Shown here piece after piece: positions 23,991 through 35,324 of a DNA stretch of 64,000 nucleotides. The notes below the pieces were generated by a model. That model had not been told where the DNA came from and did not search any database. It worked only from the letters and a program-made list of their open reading frames with translations. The position numbers and the translations under genes are program-made. The DNA is from Podocnemis expansa (lineage: Eukaryota; Chordata; Testudines; Podocnemididae): contig ML682031.1 of NCBI GenBank assembly GCA_007922195.1, forward strand, positions 372,001 through 436,000, given 5' to 3'. Position 1 is the stretch's first letter; every line of letters begins with the position of its first letter.

Positions 23991-24941
23991 ACAAAAACCA
24001 TTAGCTGAAAATGATTTCTAGCCTCTAACTAGGAGGGTTAAATTTGAACCACTAACCCAGTGGTGAAGGGAGCTTAATATTATACAAGTAGCTGAAAGTC
24101 TCCACTCTCCCACAGGTATAATTTACGAAGTCATGTGTGTAAACAAAATGCCAGAAATGACTCAGAACTTGAACACTTGAGAGTAACAGATCATGGATCC
24201 CAATAATGACTGGACTAGGTAACATGCTACACTAAAAGAACTCAGAACCATGCTTAGGCATCATAGTGACTGAGCCTGCTAGCTGTTTTAGGATATTTGA
24301 ATTGACTAGTGTAGATGGCAGCTGGGCACACAGATGAGGTGGCTGGGCCAAGTGGTTCACCATTTGTGTGGTCTCACTCACACAACCCATGAAACTGCAT
24401 GTAAGCAGGATGCAGAGTAAGGGAATGATTGGGTGGGTCACCTCCAATATCACAGTGGTCTAAGGACTCTCGACAGAAATAGTGCTGAAACAAGTGGGTC
24501 AGGGACCATGCCTCCCTTTTAACATGGCTGACATTTTGGGGGCAGGAGCATCATTCCCCTAGCAAACTGCATGCTATGGGAGTGCATGGAGCATCACCAG
24601 CAGGTGCTGCACTTTGTGGAAGGGAAGAGGTATGCTACTCCAGCTTGCCCAAGGCTTGCAGATTTTACAGTGTATGGGTGTCATCTCCAAGTTAAAATGT
24701 TTGAGAATTTAAAAATTGGATGTTGACAGACACCAGCACCGAGTGATGATTCAATCTGGTGATATTCTGAACAAAGAGCTTTCCACCATTCTCAATACTT
24801 CACAAAGACCAAAGAGACATTCCAGGCTTCCAGGTGACATACAGAGGCAGACTGCTCCATCCATTCACTAAGATAGTACTTATTCTTTGAGAACACCAGA
24901 AAAACTGATCATCATCAGTCATAGAATTTCCAGTTTACCAA

Positions 24942-25237
24942 GGGGTAGATGTGTTAGTCTAGTTCAGAAAAACATGCAAGGAGTCCTGTGGTTCTTTTAA
25001 AAACTAAAAATTATTTTTCACACAAGCTTTCACGGGTGAAGCCCGACTTCATCGGATGCTAGAAAATGGAAAACTTATAATATGGGAGGGAAAGATAACT
25101 CCTGTGATTCCACTCACTGTGTCAGGCCAGATTACTTCAGCAAATCACACAAGTTCCACAGCTACAAAAACAGTGTGGAACCACATATCAAAGTGGCAAG
25201 GTGGAAAGAGTTGAGACTCATTGTTCGTAATGAAAAA
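24942..25237 (-). mobile_element. Penelope-like 3' terminal region
   Basis: The minus strand ends CTAACACATCTACCCC (24942), preceded by AGGACTCCTTGCATG, the AGTTTTTAAAAGAACC word and GATGAAGTCGGGCTTCACCC. The body (TATGGGAGGGAAAGATAACT) aligns with 26095-26240 of the neighbouring copy. It abuts the GIY-YIG-bearing unit at 25238. Confidence 0.7.
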
Positions 25238-25721
25238 CAAAGGAGTCCTATAGCATTTTTAGAGACTGTTTGTAATGAGAAAGCCAGTTCATGTCACTAT
25301 TCAAACCCAAGCTGATGGTGTCAAACTTGCAAATGAATTTTAATTCTGTGATTTCTCTTTGAAGCTTTGATTTCGAATCAGTCTGTTTAGAATTTGTCCG
25401 TTTTCTGTCAAGTAACAGTCACATCATTAATGAAGTGACTGGAGAGACTGAAATGATCCCCTACTGGTTTTTGAATGTTGCCATTTCTGATGTCAGATTT
25501 GTGTCCATTTATTCTTTTGTGCAGAGACTGCCCAGTTTGGCCAATGCATCAGGTGGAGGGGCACTGCTGGCATAACAACATTGGTGGATAAACCACTGAA
25601 TGAGTCCCTGATGGAGTAGCTGGTCTGATTAGGTCCTATGATGGTGTCATTAGTGTTGATGTATGGGCAGCATCAGCAGTGGGGTTTGTCGTTAGTCTTT
25701 AAAAGTGCCACAGGACTCCTT
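25238..25721 (-). mobile_element. Penelope-like GIY-YIG unit with inverted ends
   Basis: The left end AAGGAGTCCTATAGCATTTT (from 25243) and the right end, read on the minus strand, AAGGAGTCCTGTGGCAC, are inverted copies of the same terminal word. The interior encodes the GIY-YIG endonuclease region described separately. Penelope-like elements often carry directly or inversely arranged terminal copies. The target duplication is unclear. Confidence 0.65.
25265..25560 (-). pseudogene. GIY-YIG endonuclease domain of a Penelope-like element
   Basis: The minus strand starts IGQTGQSLHKRINGHKSDIR, the second half of the GIY-YIG motif (normally YIGQT) with the conserved Arg and His-containing helix. 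It continues NGNIQKPVGDHFSLSSHFIN. After a frame break comes LQREITELKFICKFDTISLG and then MNWLSHY-like wording. Frames are disrupted and the catalytic Tyr is changed (TGC for TAC), so it is inactive. No RT is attached. Confidence 0.8.
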
Positions 25722-25849
25722 ATTTGTTATAATATCAATTTACTTTTCTTTATAATCAAAACACTATCACTTTAGCTATAAATTTACTTTCATCCAAGGG
25801 GGGAGCGGGCACTTGGCTATTGCTAACCAAATACTTTTTGGCCCTACTG

Positions 25850-26590
25850 CTCCTTTTGAAAGGTTATTCCAAAATTTCTCTCCTCTGACAGAAACCTGTG
25901 TCTAATTTCAAGTCTAAACTTCCTGATGGCCTATTTATATCCATTAGTTCTTGTGTCTACATTAGAACAAAAAGAGGAGGCCTTGTGGCACTTTAAAGAC
26001 TAACAAATTTATTTTTCATATGAGCTTTTGTTTGCAAAATCCAGTTTTGTCAGTTGCCAGAACAGAAAAATCTGGCATTAAAATAACCTTTACAGTATGG
26101 GAGTGAAAGAAATCCTGTGATTATATTTCATTCCATCAGATCAGATGACTTCAGGAAATCAAACAAGTTGTATAGATTCAAACATAATACATCAGAAAGT
26201 GGTGTGGTTGAGAGAGGTGAGAATCACTACATCTGATGAAGTGGGACACTGCCCATGAAAGCTCATGTGAAAAATAAATGGTGTTAGTTTTTCAAGTGCC
26301 ACAAGACACCTCTTTAGTTTTGCTGAACTTGACTAACACAGTCACCCCTTTTGAACATCTCTACTTTGGTGCTGAACTTAAATAATTCTCCCTCCCTGGT
26401 GTTTATCCCTCTGACATATTTATACAGAGAAATCATCTCTCCCCTCCACCTTCTTTTCATTAGGCTAAAGAAGCCACGATCTTTGAGCCTCTTCTCGTAA
26501 GGCAGGTTTCCATTCCTTGGATCAACCTAGTAGTCCTTCTCTGCACCTCTTCCAGTTGGAATTCATGTTTCTTAAATGCCACTATGAAGA
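25850..26590 (-). mobile_element. Old CR1 3' region, interrupted at 25964-26359
   Basis: Left part: CCTGATGGCCTATTTATATC and TTCTTGTGTCTACATT. Right part: TTGGTGCTGAACTTAAATAA, TTTATCCCTCTGACATATTT and CTTCTCTGCACCTCTTCCAG. Together these are the familiar reverse-complement CR1 3' region. The sequence is continuous when the insertion is removed. Confidence 0.8.
25964..26359. mobile_element. Penelope-derived unit with inverted termini, inserted in CR1
   Basis: The 5' side reads GAGGCCTTGTGGCACTTTAA followed by GACTAACAAATTTATTTTTC. The 3' side, reversed, reads GAGGTGTCTTGTGGCACTTG then AAAAACTAAC. This is an inverted repeat of about 55 bp. It is flanked by TCTACATT (25956-25963) and TCTACTTT (26360-26367), a 7/8 target duplication within CR1. 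The interior matches the Penelope-like 3' UTR of neighbouring copies. No coding sequence was recognised. Confidence 0.75.
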
Positions 26591-26750
26591 ACTACTTCAG
26601 ACATCTCTACCCACTTTGTAAACAAGGAACATCATACCAACACAAACCCTACAAAACCACTGGGTCTCCCACTAGGCAAAGCCCTAAGTGTACAACACAA
26701 ACTCACAACTGTTGAGGCCAATCACCTGGTAGTAACAGTATCAAGTAGAG

Positions 26751-26929
26751 CAGTGGTTCTCAACCATTGTGTCAGGACACGTTATTGTGTCACCACACAG
26801 TGATAAATGTGTCATGGAGAGCCAAGGAGATGGCTGGATTTGATCTGAGGTGGATGGGCTGGTGTGTCCTGTAGAGTCGCAATATGCTGCCAAGTGCGTC
26901 ATGACCCACAAAAAGGTTGAGAACCACTG
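26751..26929. mobile_element. hAT-type MITE, CAGTGGTTCTCAACC family (179 bp)
   Basis: The ends CAGTGGTTCTCAACC and GGTTGAGAACCACTG are perfect inverted repeats. The body shares GGGCTGGTGTGTCCTGTAG with 14549-14708. The target duplication is weak (AAGTAGAG / ACCTAGAC, 5/8), suggesting age. Confidence 0.85.
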
Positions 26930-29305
26930 ACCTAGACCTTCAAAAGTGGTTCATTATCAACATTCATCCACTGAAGGTTGTGTCAACTCAATGTTCCTTC
27001 AACATCTCCTCCATGCAGGAGGCAGAAGGAAGCAGCTTGTAACAGCTAACACAGGGTGCTCATGACCCTCTTTTTCACAACCTTTGAGTTTCAATCTTAA
27101 TTCAGCAAGCTCCTCTACTGATGAGACTTTTTCAGTGTACAGTTACTGCCAGTATTTTAGTTTGTTCCCATAAAAAACCTAACAGTCTTTGACATGACAT
27201 GACAATCTCTGGAGTGGAGTAGCACAGGCAATGCAGTTCAGAAATGAGGTGTACCTGCAAAGCTGTGTGGTGGGCCAAAAACTCAAACAGCAGGAGGAGC
27301 TGAAGTGGAAGACTGAGGGACCTTAATTAGCAAGAGCAATTGGAAATCAGAAAGAGAATAGCAGGGGATGTTGCAGATGAGAATCAAAACACATTAGCAA
27401 AGCACTGGTGAGCAGGAGAGGTGGACTAGCAAGTCAAAACTAAGGAACATTGACAGAACTGTGTGGGGCCTAACACTGGAAGACAAATGGTTGCTGCCAT
27501 GTAATGAATATTACAAGTCGCGATGGGGAGGCACTCACAGAGCTATAGCATGGGGGCAGCTTACACGTGGCCCTTTTACATTCTGACTGGCACTTTTAGT
27601 TAGCTGCTTTCATGGGTAACAATTTTATTCAAATATACATTTTTTAAAATATCAGAGATTAACTGAACCCCTCCTGGAGTTAAATGGCCATTTTAAAAAA
27701 AAACTACACTGGTAGGACAGGTGCCCCCTAATTATTCCCTCTGAGGTAAGACACTAAATCACAGCTTTGGAACATTTCATAATAAGCTGCAATTGATCAA
27801 CCTTCAGACAAGACCAATTTCTTCTTAGCCTTTCCTAAGATGGGGAGACAAACTAAGGTATAAAAAGATTACACAGCCTGAAGTCAGACTTTTATCACCT
27901 TGGGTCTCCTTAGCAAGAGGACAATTAAACTGGAGATGGAAAGGCTCTGAGCTTTACAACAGTGATGAAGGTGCCCAGCTTCTTATCACAGACACTTACA
28001 CTAGCAAAATCAGCCTTTAATAAGCAGCAATCTATGTCCTCAACAGATCAGAAAATGGCTTAGGAAAAAACCCACACTTACAGCACATCTTAAAACTCAT
28101 GTACCCCATGCATCTTGCATCTCCGTAAAGCAACAGACACAGACCTATGTGCCTACTGAAAGGATCTCTTTTTCTCCTCCCCAAGGATATAAACATTTTG
28201 AATATTTAAGAACTGCTGAAGAATCCCAGAAATCTGTCTATTGTAAAAGACTGTATAACAACTACAGTGCAACAAAAGCCTGTTGCTGTGTTTCAAATGT
28301 AAAACGTGTTGTAACTAAAACAGACAAGGAAGGCACTTTGCACAGCAAGCAGGACACTAATGAAGCACAGGGATCTCTTCTACGTCCATTTCTTCTCTAC
28401 CCCCCCCTCCTCCTTCCTTACCTCCCTCTGAATTCACTGCTTCCTTAACAGCAATCTCAGAAGCCAAATCAAGAAACAAATTATTTTCTTACACGTAATC
28501 CCCCCTTTGCTGTCAAGTGTCTGACCCCAGTTTGATAATCTCATTTCCTGAGAATCAAAATGCTGGAAACGTAAGCTTCCTAGAGTGTTAATTGCGGCCC
28601 TGCTCCATTGCTAATCAAAAAATTGGATGTTTTGCATGAAAATGCTGCTCTAATTAATTCTCAGTCATAAAGCACCCTGGTTTTAATAACCCTTTTTGAT
28701 TGGATAGCCTTTGAAGAGAAAGTACAGCTAATCCACTAAACTAGAAAAAACACACGCAGAGGAAATAATAAGTGGGCTTACAAGGTCTGAACTAGATGGT
28801 TGCATTAATACTGTCATATCACAAAAAAGTGATTCTCTGCCCCCTCATCCTTCCAGCCTCAGATAAAACCATGATCTTTTGCATGCTGGGGAGACAAAGG
28901 CAGCCACCAGACAGAGGGCTCACATCATCAAATGACTTCTTCCTTCTTGTTGACACAACTGACTTTCTACATCTCAGACTCCCGCCTTACCCCATCTCTC
29001 CTTTTTGGGGGGTACATTTTTAACTGTGACTCTCCACTTGTCACACTGTCTCTTTTAATAAGACCGGAATTCTTCCCCGTCTCCCTCCACCCACTGCATC
29101 TGACTGACAACATATTATCATACACATCTCTAAGAGGTGCTGAACTGAATTTTCATTATCCAAAATGTCAAGATTCGTTTTTGTCATCAGAGACCACAGC
29201 TGGCCTCCTCAGACAGCCCTTTGGTTAACTCAAATGGAACAAGGCACCTACACATAACTGCATTTTTCCCGGGCCTGGCCTTGCGTTGTGCAAGTTTTAA
29301 TTTAC
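26930..29305. other. No gene seen; possible conserved non-coding block
   Basis: No exon was recognised before 29306. The part 28555-28720 is dense in homeodomain- and POU-like words (TTTTGCATGAAAATG, CTAATTAATTCT, TTGCTAATCAAAAAATTGG) and may be a conserved non-coding element. This is inference without an alignment. A pyrimidine-rich stretch lies at 28370-28440. Confidence 0.35.
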
Positions 29306-29362
29306 CACTTGTCAGTCTTGGATACCCTTTGCTGAGGCGTCTGCTGTTGCTGTCACTGCTTC
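29306..29362 (-). CDS. Candidate exon C of unidentified minus-strand gene
   Basis: Sense-strand donor AGTG|GTAAATT and an open frame reading SSDSNSRRLSKGYPRLTS. Two acceptors are possible: GCGAG|GAAGC (start 29362), which gives a phase-1 entry matching the exit phase of the exon at 34283-34371, or TTGAG|GGGCG (start 29369), which gives phase 0. The stretch is Ser/Arg-rich with an RRLS motif, a potential basophilic-kinase site. The product is unknown. It is the weakest of the four main exon candidates, because it is short and the acceptor is not typical. Confidence 0.4.
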
Positions 29363-29878
29363 CTCGCCCCTCAATGAAGAAAGAAAAATCTGTGATTAGT
29401 TACTGTTTAATTTGATTTTGTTAATTATTTTAAAAAGATATTAAGGAATTTCCAACTGCAGAACGAGCCGAATCAATGGTGCACATGCTAAGGTTAAACC
29501 AGAACAAAACCGGTCTTTCGGTGCTAACCAGTACCATGTTTATGCTGAGTGTATTCCACCTGTATTCTGCACTTGACCAGTACTGAACATTCCAGGTCCA
29601 AACCATAAAAAGTGCTTTGACTTACTGATGCCAGAATTTTAAAATTCCACCAAAGAGCATTCATCCAAGGCTCTGGGCATCCTTGACACAGACTGAGACT
29701 TTGGAAATCTTCAGTTCTAATCCCGCCTCTGACACAAACTAAGACCTTATCTTACTTACATACACGAGGTGAGTGATAGCACCAACTAAAAGGAGAGTTG
29801 AGAGCATTACACAGAACAGACTGTAAACAGCTCTCTATATTTAAGTTTTCTTACCATATTATTTCAGTTTGCAAAACC

Positions 29879-30110
29879 AGGGCACTGGTTAGAGTGTTAG
29901 CCTAGGACTTAGAAGACCTGGATTCAGAGTCCCTGCTCCTCGGCAGTCTTCCTGAGTGAGCTTGGGGAAGTCACTTAGGGTCTCTGTGTTCTGTCCCCTA
30001 CCTCTAAAATGGAGATGATGGAACTACCCTGCCTCACTGGGTTGTTGAGGGGATAAATACATTAAAGGTTGTTAGGCACTCCTACTATGGTGACAGAGGC
30101 CATATAATCA
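29879..30110 (+). mobile_element. MIR-like tRNA-derived SINE
   Basis: A tRNA-like head (CACTGGTTAGAGTGTTAGCC with an A-box-like core, then CCTGGATTCAGAGTCCC as B-box region) is followed by CTTGGGGAAGTCACTTAGGG and AAAATGGAGATGATGG, the MIR core, then GGTTGTTGAGGGGATAAATA. It is the best-preserved SINE in the window. Confidence 0.8.
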
Positions 30111-30374
30111 CTTCTTAGAAAGAAAGGTCTAGGCATTTCCCAAACACTGACGGAGAATTGCTGTTCTCCAAGCAACTCATGCTCCAGACAATAATCACGA
30201 AACTAGAACATTTTGATCATTATATAGTGCACATTATTACAGGCTTAAACTTCAGAGACACACCACCCAGAAAGCATATCATCTGTGTGCAAATGTTTAT
30301 TTACACCTAGTCAGCATGCACTTATGTTCTGAGCAAAGAGGAACTCAAAAGAGAAGACTCTGGAGTCCTGACCG

Positions 30375-30449
30375 TAATTCTGCTACTTCGTCTGCATACT
30401 CCTTCAACAGTTTCCACTGTGCCTCAGATTGACCAACTATAAAATGAGA

Positions 30450-30485
<36 letters not shown>

Positions 30486-30540
30486 CACTAAATGCTTTGA
30501 GATCACCAAATGAAAGAAATGCTGGTCCAAACTTTCAAGA
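30375..30540 (+). mobile_element. MIR-like SINE remnant with A-tract
   Basis: CACTGTGCCTCAGATTGACC and AAAATGAGACTT are followed by an A run (30452-30482), then AATGCTTTGAGATCACCAAATG. The A run lies inside the SINE, where about 30-40 bp of core is normally found, so it is an expansion. Confidence 0.6.
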
Positions 30541-31744
30541 GACGCTGAGCAGCTGTGGGTTCCATTAAACCGTTCAGCAGCTCTTCACAGTTCATTCTTA
30601 AAAATCAAAGCCTCAGATGCACAAAACTAGCAAAACTGACCTTGATATGAACTGCTAAGGCCTGCACCAGCACAGATAACTGAGAGGGAGTGGATGCTAT
30701 TTTCCATGCTGATCAGTCCCCCCAAGGCTCTTCAGGATTTTCACAGCACATAAAAATTGCCTTACCAGTTCTGCTGATAAACTGAACTGAGACCACAGCT
30801 TCTACAAACACGTCAAACAGCTACACCAACACTCTGCAGATGCAAGGACCTGAAACAACACCCAATGTATTTAACAGTCCATGACCAATGGCACCTCTGA
30901 CAAAATGATACTGTCCAAGGAATTATTAGCTAAACAAACAACATAATAGTATCAGCCTGCTAGTAAGATCCTCCATTGCCTTGGTATTTTTCTACTTCTG
31001 ATGTTCTGAATCCAGCAAATGCAGGAACCACCATTGATAAGAAAGATTAGTAGTTTAGACGCTGTCCTCAGCCTAAGACCACAAAAATATAACCCACTGG
31101 GTTTTAATTTTGTACTACCACTGTTTTTCCCTGGCATTTTGTACTTGTACTTTTTGAAGCATTTAGAGACGTAGCTGCAGAATTCCCACTGCTGCCTCCC
31201 TCCCATTCTAGCTACATACACACAAAATTTAACGACAACAATCATCATTTGCCATGCAGAGTTCACTACATTCCACTCTGCCCAGCAGTTTTGCTGAAGA
31301 TGGAAAACAGACAGCAAACCTCTGAGCAGGGACTCTCTCTATATGCATGTACCAGGCCCAGCATAACAAAGCCCATCCCTAGGTTGCTGCTGCTAGGTGT
31401 TACCCTAACCACAAAAAAAAAAAAAAAAAGGTGGCGTTGGTGCTGTCCAGAATGGCTTCAACTAAACCCAGAAACAAAGGAACACAATTGATGATGACCC
31501 ATCTTTAAGGATGTATATTCTCTCGTATGTACCCATCGACACTGCAACCACCACCAATTTGTAGCAGTGACCATTTGGTAATCCAGCCCCCCCAAACTTG
31601 CACTTTTGATAGAATTGACCTTTTCTAACACTCTTCTTAAATTATGTCAACCCTCAAACTTCAGGCTACAGCATAGTTTAGAGCTGCCTAATAAGCAAGA
31701 CCAAAGAGTGAAAAGAACACAGTACCCTCAAGTAGTGCTTTCTG
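30541..31744. other. No confirmed gene; intronic candidate sequence
   Basis: Contains an A18 run (31411-31429). A minus-strand block at about 30765-30821 ends at a good donor (ACTG|GTAAGG) and is open, but its acceptor lacks a pyrimidine tract and its entry phase does not fit the other exons, so it is not called. Confidence 0.35.
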
Positions 31745-32224
31745 CAGAGCAGACTGGACCGATGTTCCCTGTAAGCTGCGCAGCCGCATGGCCGTGCAGC
31801 CCAGCACAGCTCCCCAGCGCAGGGAAGGCTGCCAGCCATGCACGGCTGTCAGCCAGAGTCCTGGCTGAGAGCTTCTCTGGCACTGGGAGTTATTAAAACT
31901 CCTGCCCAGAAAAGCTCTAATGGAGTATGCTCAATGTTTGAGCATGCTCCATTAGTGCTTCCCCAGCCAGAGGAGCTGTGGCTCAGTTGCGCTGCTCCAG
32001 CAGCTGGGTAAGACTGAGGGGCTGGGGGGGGGGAAGGGGGGTCAGGCTAGGATGGAAGGAGGGGAGTAGGCTGGCTGGTGAGGGGGCTTACAGAGGAAAG
32101 GGGGGAGGGTGGCAGCAGGATCAGGCCCAAACAGGGGCTGTCAGGATCCAGGTTGCCGGGGGGGCCACCGTGCAAAGAGCGACGTGAGTTACTCAGCTGC
32201 CTCTGGCTGTTAGCGGGATCATTG
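31745..32224. repeat. GC-rich dispersed repeat, unclassified
   Basis: Starts near ATGTTCCCTGTAAGCTGCG, contains the hairpin at 31917-31955 and a G-rich stretch (32000-32110). Parts (TTATTAAAACTCC, GAGCATGCTC) resemble the element at 53388-53480. It continues into the shared repeat at 32225-32540. It may belong to one larger element. Confidence 0.4.
31917..31955. repeat. Near-perfect hairpin (18-bp arms)
   Basis: Arms CTAATGGAGTATGCTCAA (31917-31934) and TTGAGCATGCTCCATTAG (31938-31955) pair over 18 bp with one mismatch, separated by TGT. Confidence 0.9.
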
Positions 32225-32540
32225 GACAGATATGATTTTCTGGCAGGGCTACATCCTACTTCTAGTCACATGACTGAAAACAGGAAGTCTGGGAAGTGAC
32301 TGGCCAAGAATCACTATCCTGCCAGACACTCCAGTTGTTTTCGCAGCTGGAGCACTGGGCAGCTTAATGACCCTTAGGTAGTCACTACCCAGCTTCCTAC
32401 TCCCTGTCACGTGGTCAGCAGCAGGAACTTCAAGTAGCAACCAGCGAAAAGCTACCTGACATACTACACGTAAGTGGAGTGCTGGCAGCAGAAGCAAAAC
32501 ATTGGGTGGACCTCCTTTGAAAGTGGATGGACCATGACTC
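32225..32540 (+). repeat. Dispersed repeat shared with 56336-56716
   Basis: TTTTCTGGCAGGGCTACATCC, then TCACATGACTGAAAACAGGA, TTAATGACCCTTAGGTAGTC, AGCTACCTGACATACT and GAAGCAAAACATTGGGTGG align in order with the reverse complement of 56336-56716. It is non-coding. In the other copy the unit is flanked by an 8-bp duplication, so it is probably a DNA transposon. Confidence 0.6.
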
Positions 32541-34282
32541 ACCCAAGCCCAACTGTAGCTATGCATCAGCTTCACAATAACTTTCTCCTTTGAAAGGAAA
32601 AGTTTCGTCCTCCAGGTTCAAAATCTCACCCAGTACAATGAGAACCTGAAGCACATGGCAACCAACGCACAATTTCTTTCTTGCCATGCTAGCCTATCAA
32701 GAGCTTCCCTAGTACCACCACCAGCATTTTGCAACCCAAGGGACTTCCAAAACACTCTAAAAACAAAATATAGGTTATACAAGAAAATCACATCATTGAG
32801 CACTGCTGTGCAGCCACCTCTGAGGTGAAATGTGGCAGCTTTTTGACAATTCAAAGCAAAATACTACCTATTTAAGGCAAGCAGTGATGAGAAATACCCA
32901 ATCCAATTGAAACTGTTGAAGAAAAGTTTAATATTCCCAGTTGGAATCTGACCAAGATCCACCAGTTTACAAACCTGCACTTCCAACAGAAGCAGCAGAA
33001 GTCACACAGGAATTTGAATGACCACAAGTGACCATGTTTTATGTCTCATACAAAAGACAGAACCTCCAGAAACATTGTGTCCCACCACTATCACAAAGCA
33101 GGGAAAATGGTTCTATACTAGCTCAAAGAGACAAATACTGTATTTTTGGGTTTTTTAAATGATTGTGAACCCCCATTAACTTTAGCTGAAAACAATGCAA
33201 GATGCTCAGTTTAAACAAGCAAAGGAAACCAGAACCTGATTCTTCTTCCATTGACTTCATTATAATTAGAGACTAATTCTTCAGTGTTTCCACTCTAACT
33301 TTGTCACGGAAGGGTCTTTCCTAATAGTGGATGATGTATACCACTTGCACCACAATATTTCAGCCCAAATGGCAGCAGTTAACAAGAAAATGTCAGCCTG
33401 ATCATTGTGGATTTTAAGGCAACTGAAATGAAATTCTTAATTCAAAAAGATAGCATGAACTGAACTTCGAAGACCTTTTTTCACTGATGTATTACGATCT
33501 GCCTGATGCTGCTGAAAAGCTCCCATTATATAAAACCAACATGGTCTTTCTTAAACATATTATCGTAAAGATTTTTCAGATTTTCCCACTCTACCATCCC
33601 CGCTGCTGGACAAGACATCCCTTACGGATTAGGCTATCAGGAAAGGAAATTTGCAATTGTTCAATGTTCAGAGAAGTGAGGCACCATATATACAGACTTA
33701 GGGTAGCAGGTGCAGTCCATCTCTCATGAGCCATGGCAATAGTTCAGCCCTTTAGAAGAGCATATAACCCACATTAACACAGTGTGGTTCTTTGTCCCCC
33801 TTTAGTGGCTGGATCATGTGCCTGTTACTGCTTCAACATGAAAAGAACCCATCATTTAAGCTCAAGCAGTATAGGCTCAAGCCTTCAGGTGCAAAATTCC
33901 CAGAGTTCAGCCCCCAAAAATGACCCAGCCAAGGACATTACATGTGTGTATGCCTCTGTGGAAATAAATTTCAAGTAAGGAAACAAACATCAGTTTCAAT
34001 CTTCCAAAAGCACCATTTAAAGTGTGGGATTTTTTTTAAGTGACTGTTTTATGAGCATCCTTTTGAACTCACAACTATAGCATGCATGAAAGAAGAAAAA
34101 CTACAGAATTGCTTGCCTTCCTACCTACAGTAAATAAGGCAGGATATGAGCTAGCCAAGTTTACAGAGTGACAATGGCCTTGCATAGGGTTTGCCAGAGC
34201 AGTTCTGAAGCCATCCAGGCAGGGCCTACAGATACTTTGCAAAGCAAATCAGCCAAACTAATGAGCTCTTAAGCTCCCCTAC
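32541..34282. other. No gene seen; intronic candidate sequence
   Basis: Nothing was recognised. Open frames at 32618-32854 and 33487-33729 have no family features or splice support. Confidence 0.35.
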
Positions 34283-34371
34283 CTTGAAGTTCTCCACTCC
34301 TGCTGTAGAGCTCCCGTCTCTGCTCACGCAAATATGCGCTCATGCTAATGGCATGGGAGGATGACTCAAAC
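34283..34371 (-). CDS. Candidate exon B of unidentified minus-strand gene (89 nt)
   Basis: Sense strand: acceptor CTTTTATTGCAG|GTTTGAG and donor CTTCAAG|GTAGGGG. The frame enters in phase 2 and exits in phase 1, with no stop: [19 protein letters not shown] followed by [10 protein letters not shown]. The entering base completes an AA|G lysine codon with the upstream exon at 37756-37901. Composition is basic and Ser-rich, suggesting a cytosolic or nuclear region. I do not recognise the family. Coding character is supported by the splice sites, the open frame and phase agreement with its neighbour. Confidence 0.7.
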
Positions 34372-35324
34372 CTGCAATAAAAGTTACAGTCAGTTGCGCA
34401 GCCAATAGACGGTGCCTCCTTCTATGGCCACAAAGACTAAGGTGCAATATCAAAATGAAAAAAATATTTGTTACTTAATTTCATTGGCTCTGACAGCATG
34501 CTAGGCACTTTCCAAACAGAGGAGACTCAGCAAACAGGTGGAATCCACAAAAGCAAACCTACGCACTAAACACACACCATAGCTGTTCACAAGGAAATGT
34601 TGCAGTTAGTGAATAAAACTCAATACTCCCTGGAAAACTAGGAGTAACAAACTACTAAATTATTTACTATTGCATTGCTCCCGCAGTAACCAGGAGGTGC
34701 CCACAGGACACCAACAGTGGAAATCTCCAAACCTTGGAAACTCCTTCCTCAAAGCTGCCCATGCCTGATACAGCTTGGGGGCAGGAATCAATGAGAGACT
34801 TCGAGCCTCCACCAGAACCAAAGGGGCCCACCCAGGCCCAAACGACTTCTCTGTCATTATAGCAGGTGGCCTTAGTCTCCTACCATCCTCACTCACTCAG
34901 CTCCAAGATCTTGATGCTGAATCTTTCCGCCCAGTTGCCCTACTGTTTTTTGTTGTCAGGTCCTGAACAACCCAATACAGCACATCCCTCTCCAAACATT
35001 GTCCAGCTTCACACTCTCCCAGCCTCACTTGACTTCTAATCCCCTTCTCCTTCCTTTCCCCCTCTGCCCACTTCTTCCAGTTTCACCTCCCTATTCTCCG
35101 CTAACTCATGCAATTCTTTCCTCTTCCCCACTTCAACCCTAAGTGATTCCAACAAAAAGAAAATAGTCTAAAATTATTATTTTAAAACATAAATGAAATA
35201 AATATACAGTCAAATTTGTTAAAATCCTCAGAACATGAACTTAACTTGCTGTGAATCCATTACCACCTTCCTCTTAACCCCATCATTTTCCCAAACATCA
35301 TGGCTATGGTTTTTGCTCTTTTAG
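34372..35324. other. Candidate intron sequence; no other feature
   Basis: Part of the inferred phase-2 intron between the exons at 37756-37901 and 34283-34371. Pyrimidine-rich stretch at 35030-35130. No repeat end was recognised. Confidence 0.4.

Noticed and set aside
30765..30821. Minus-strand block ending at ACTG|GTAAGG
   Set aside because: The acceptor is purine-rich and the entry phase does not fit the candidate exons on either side.
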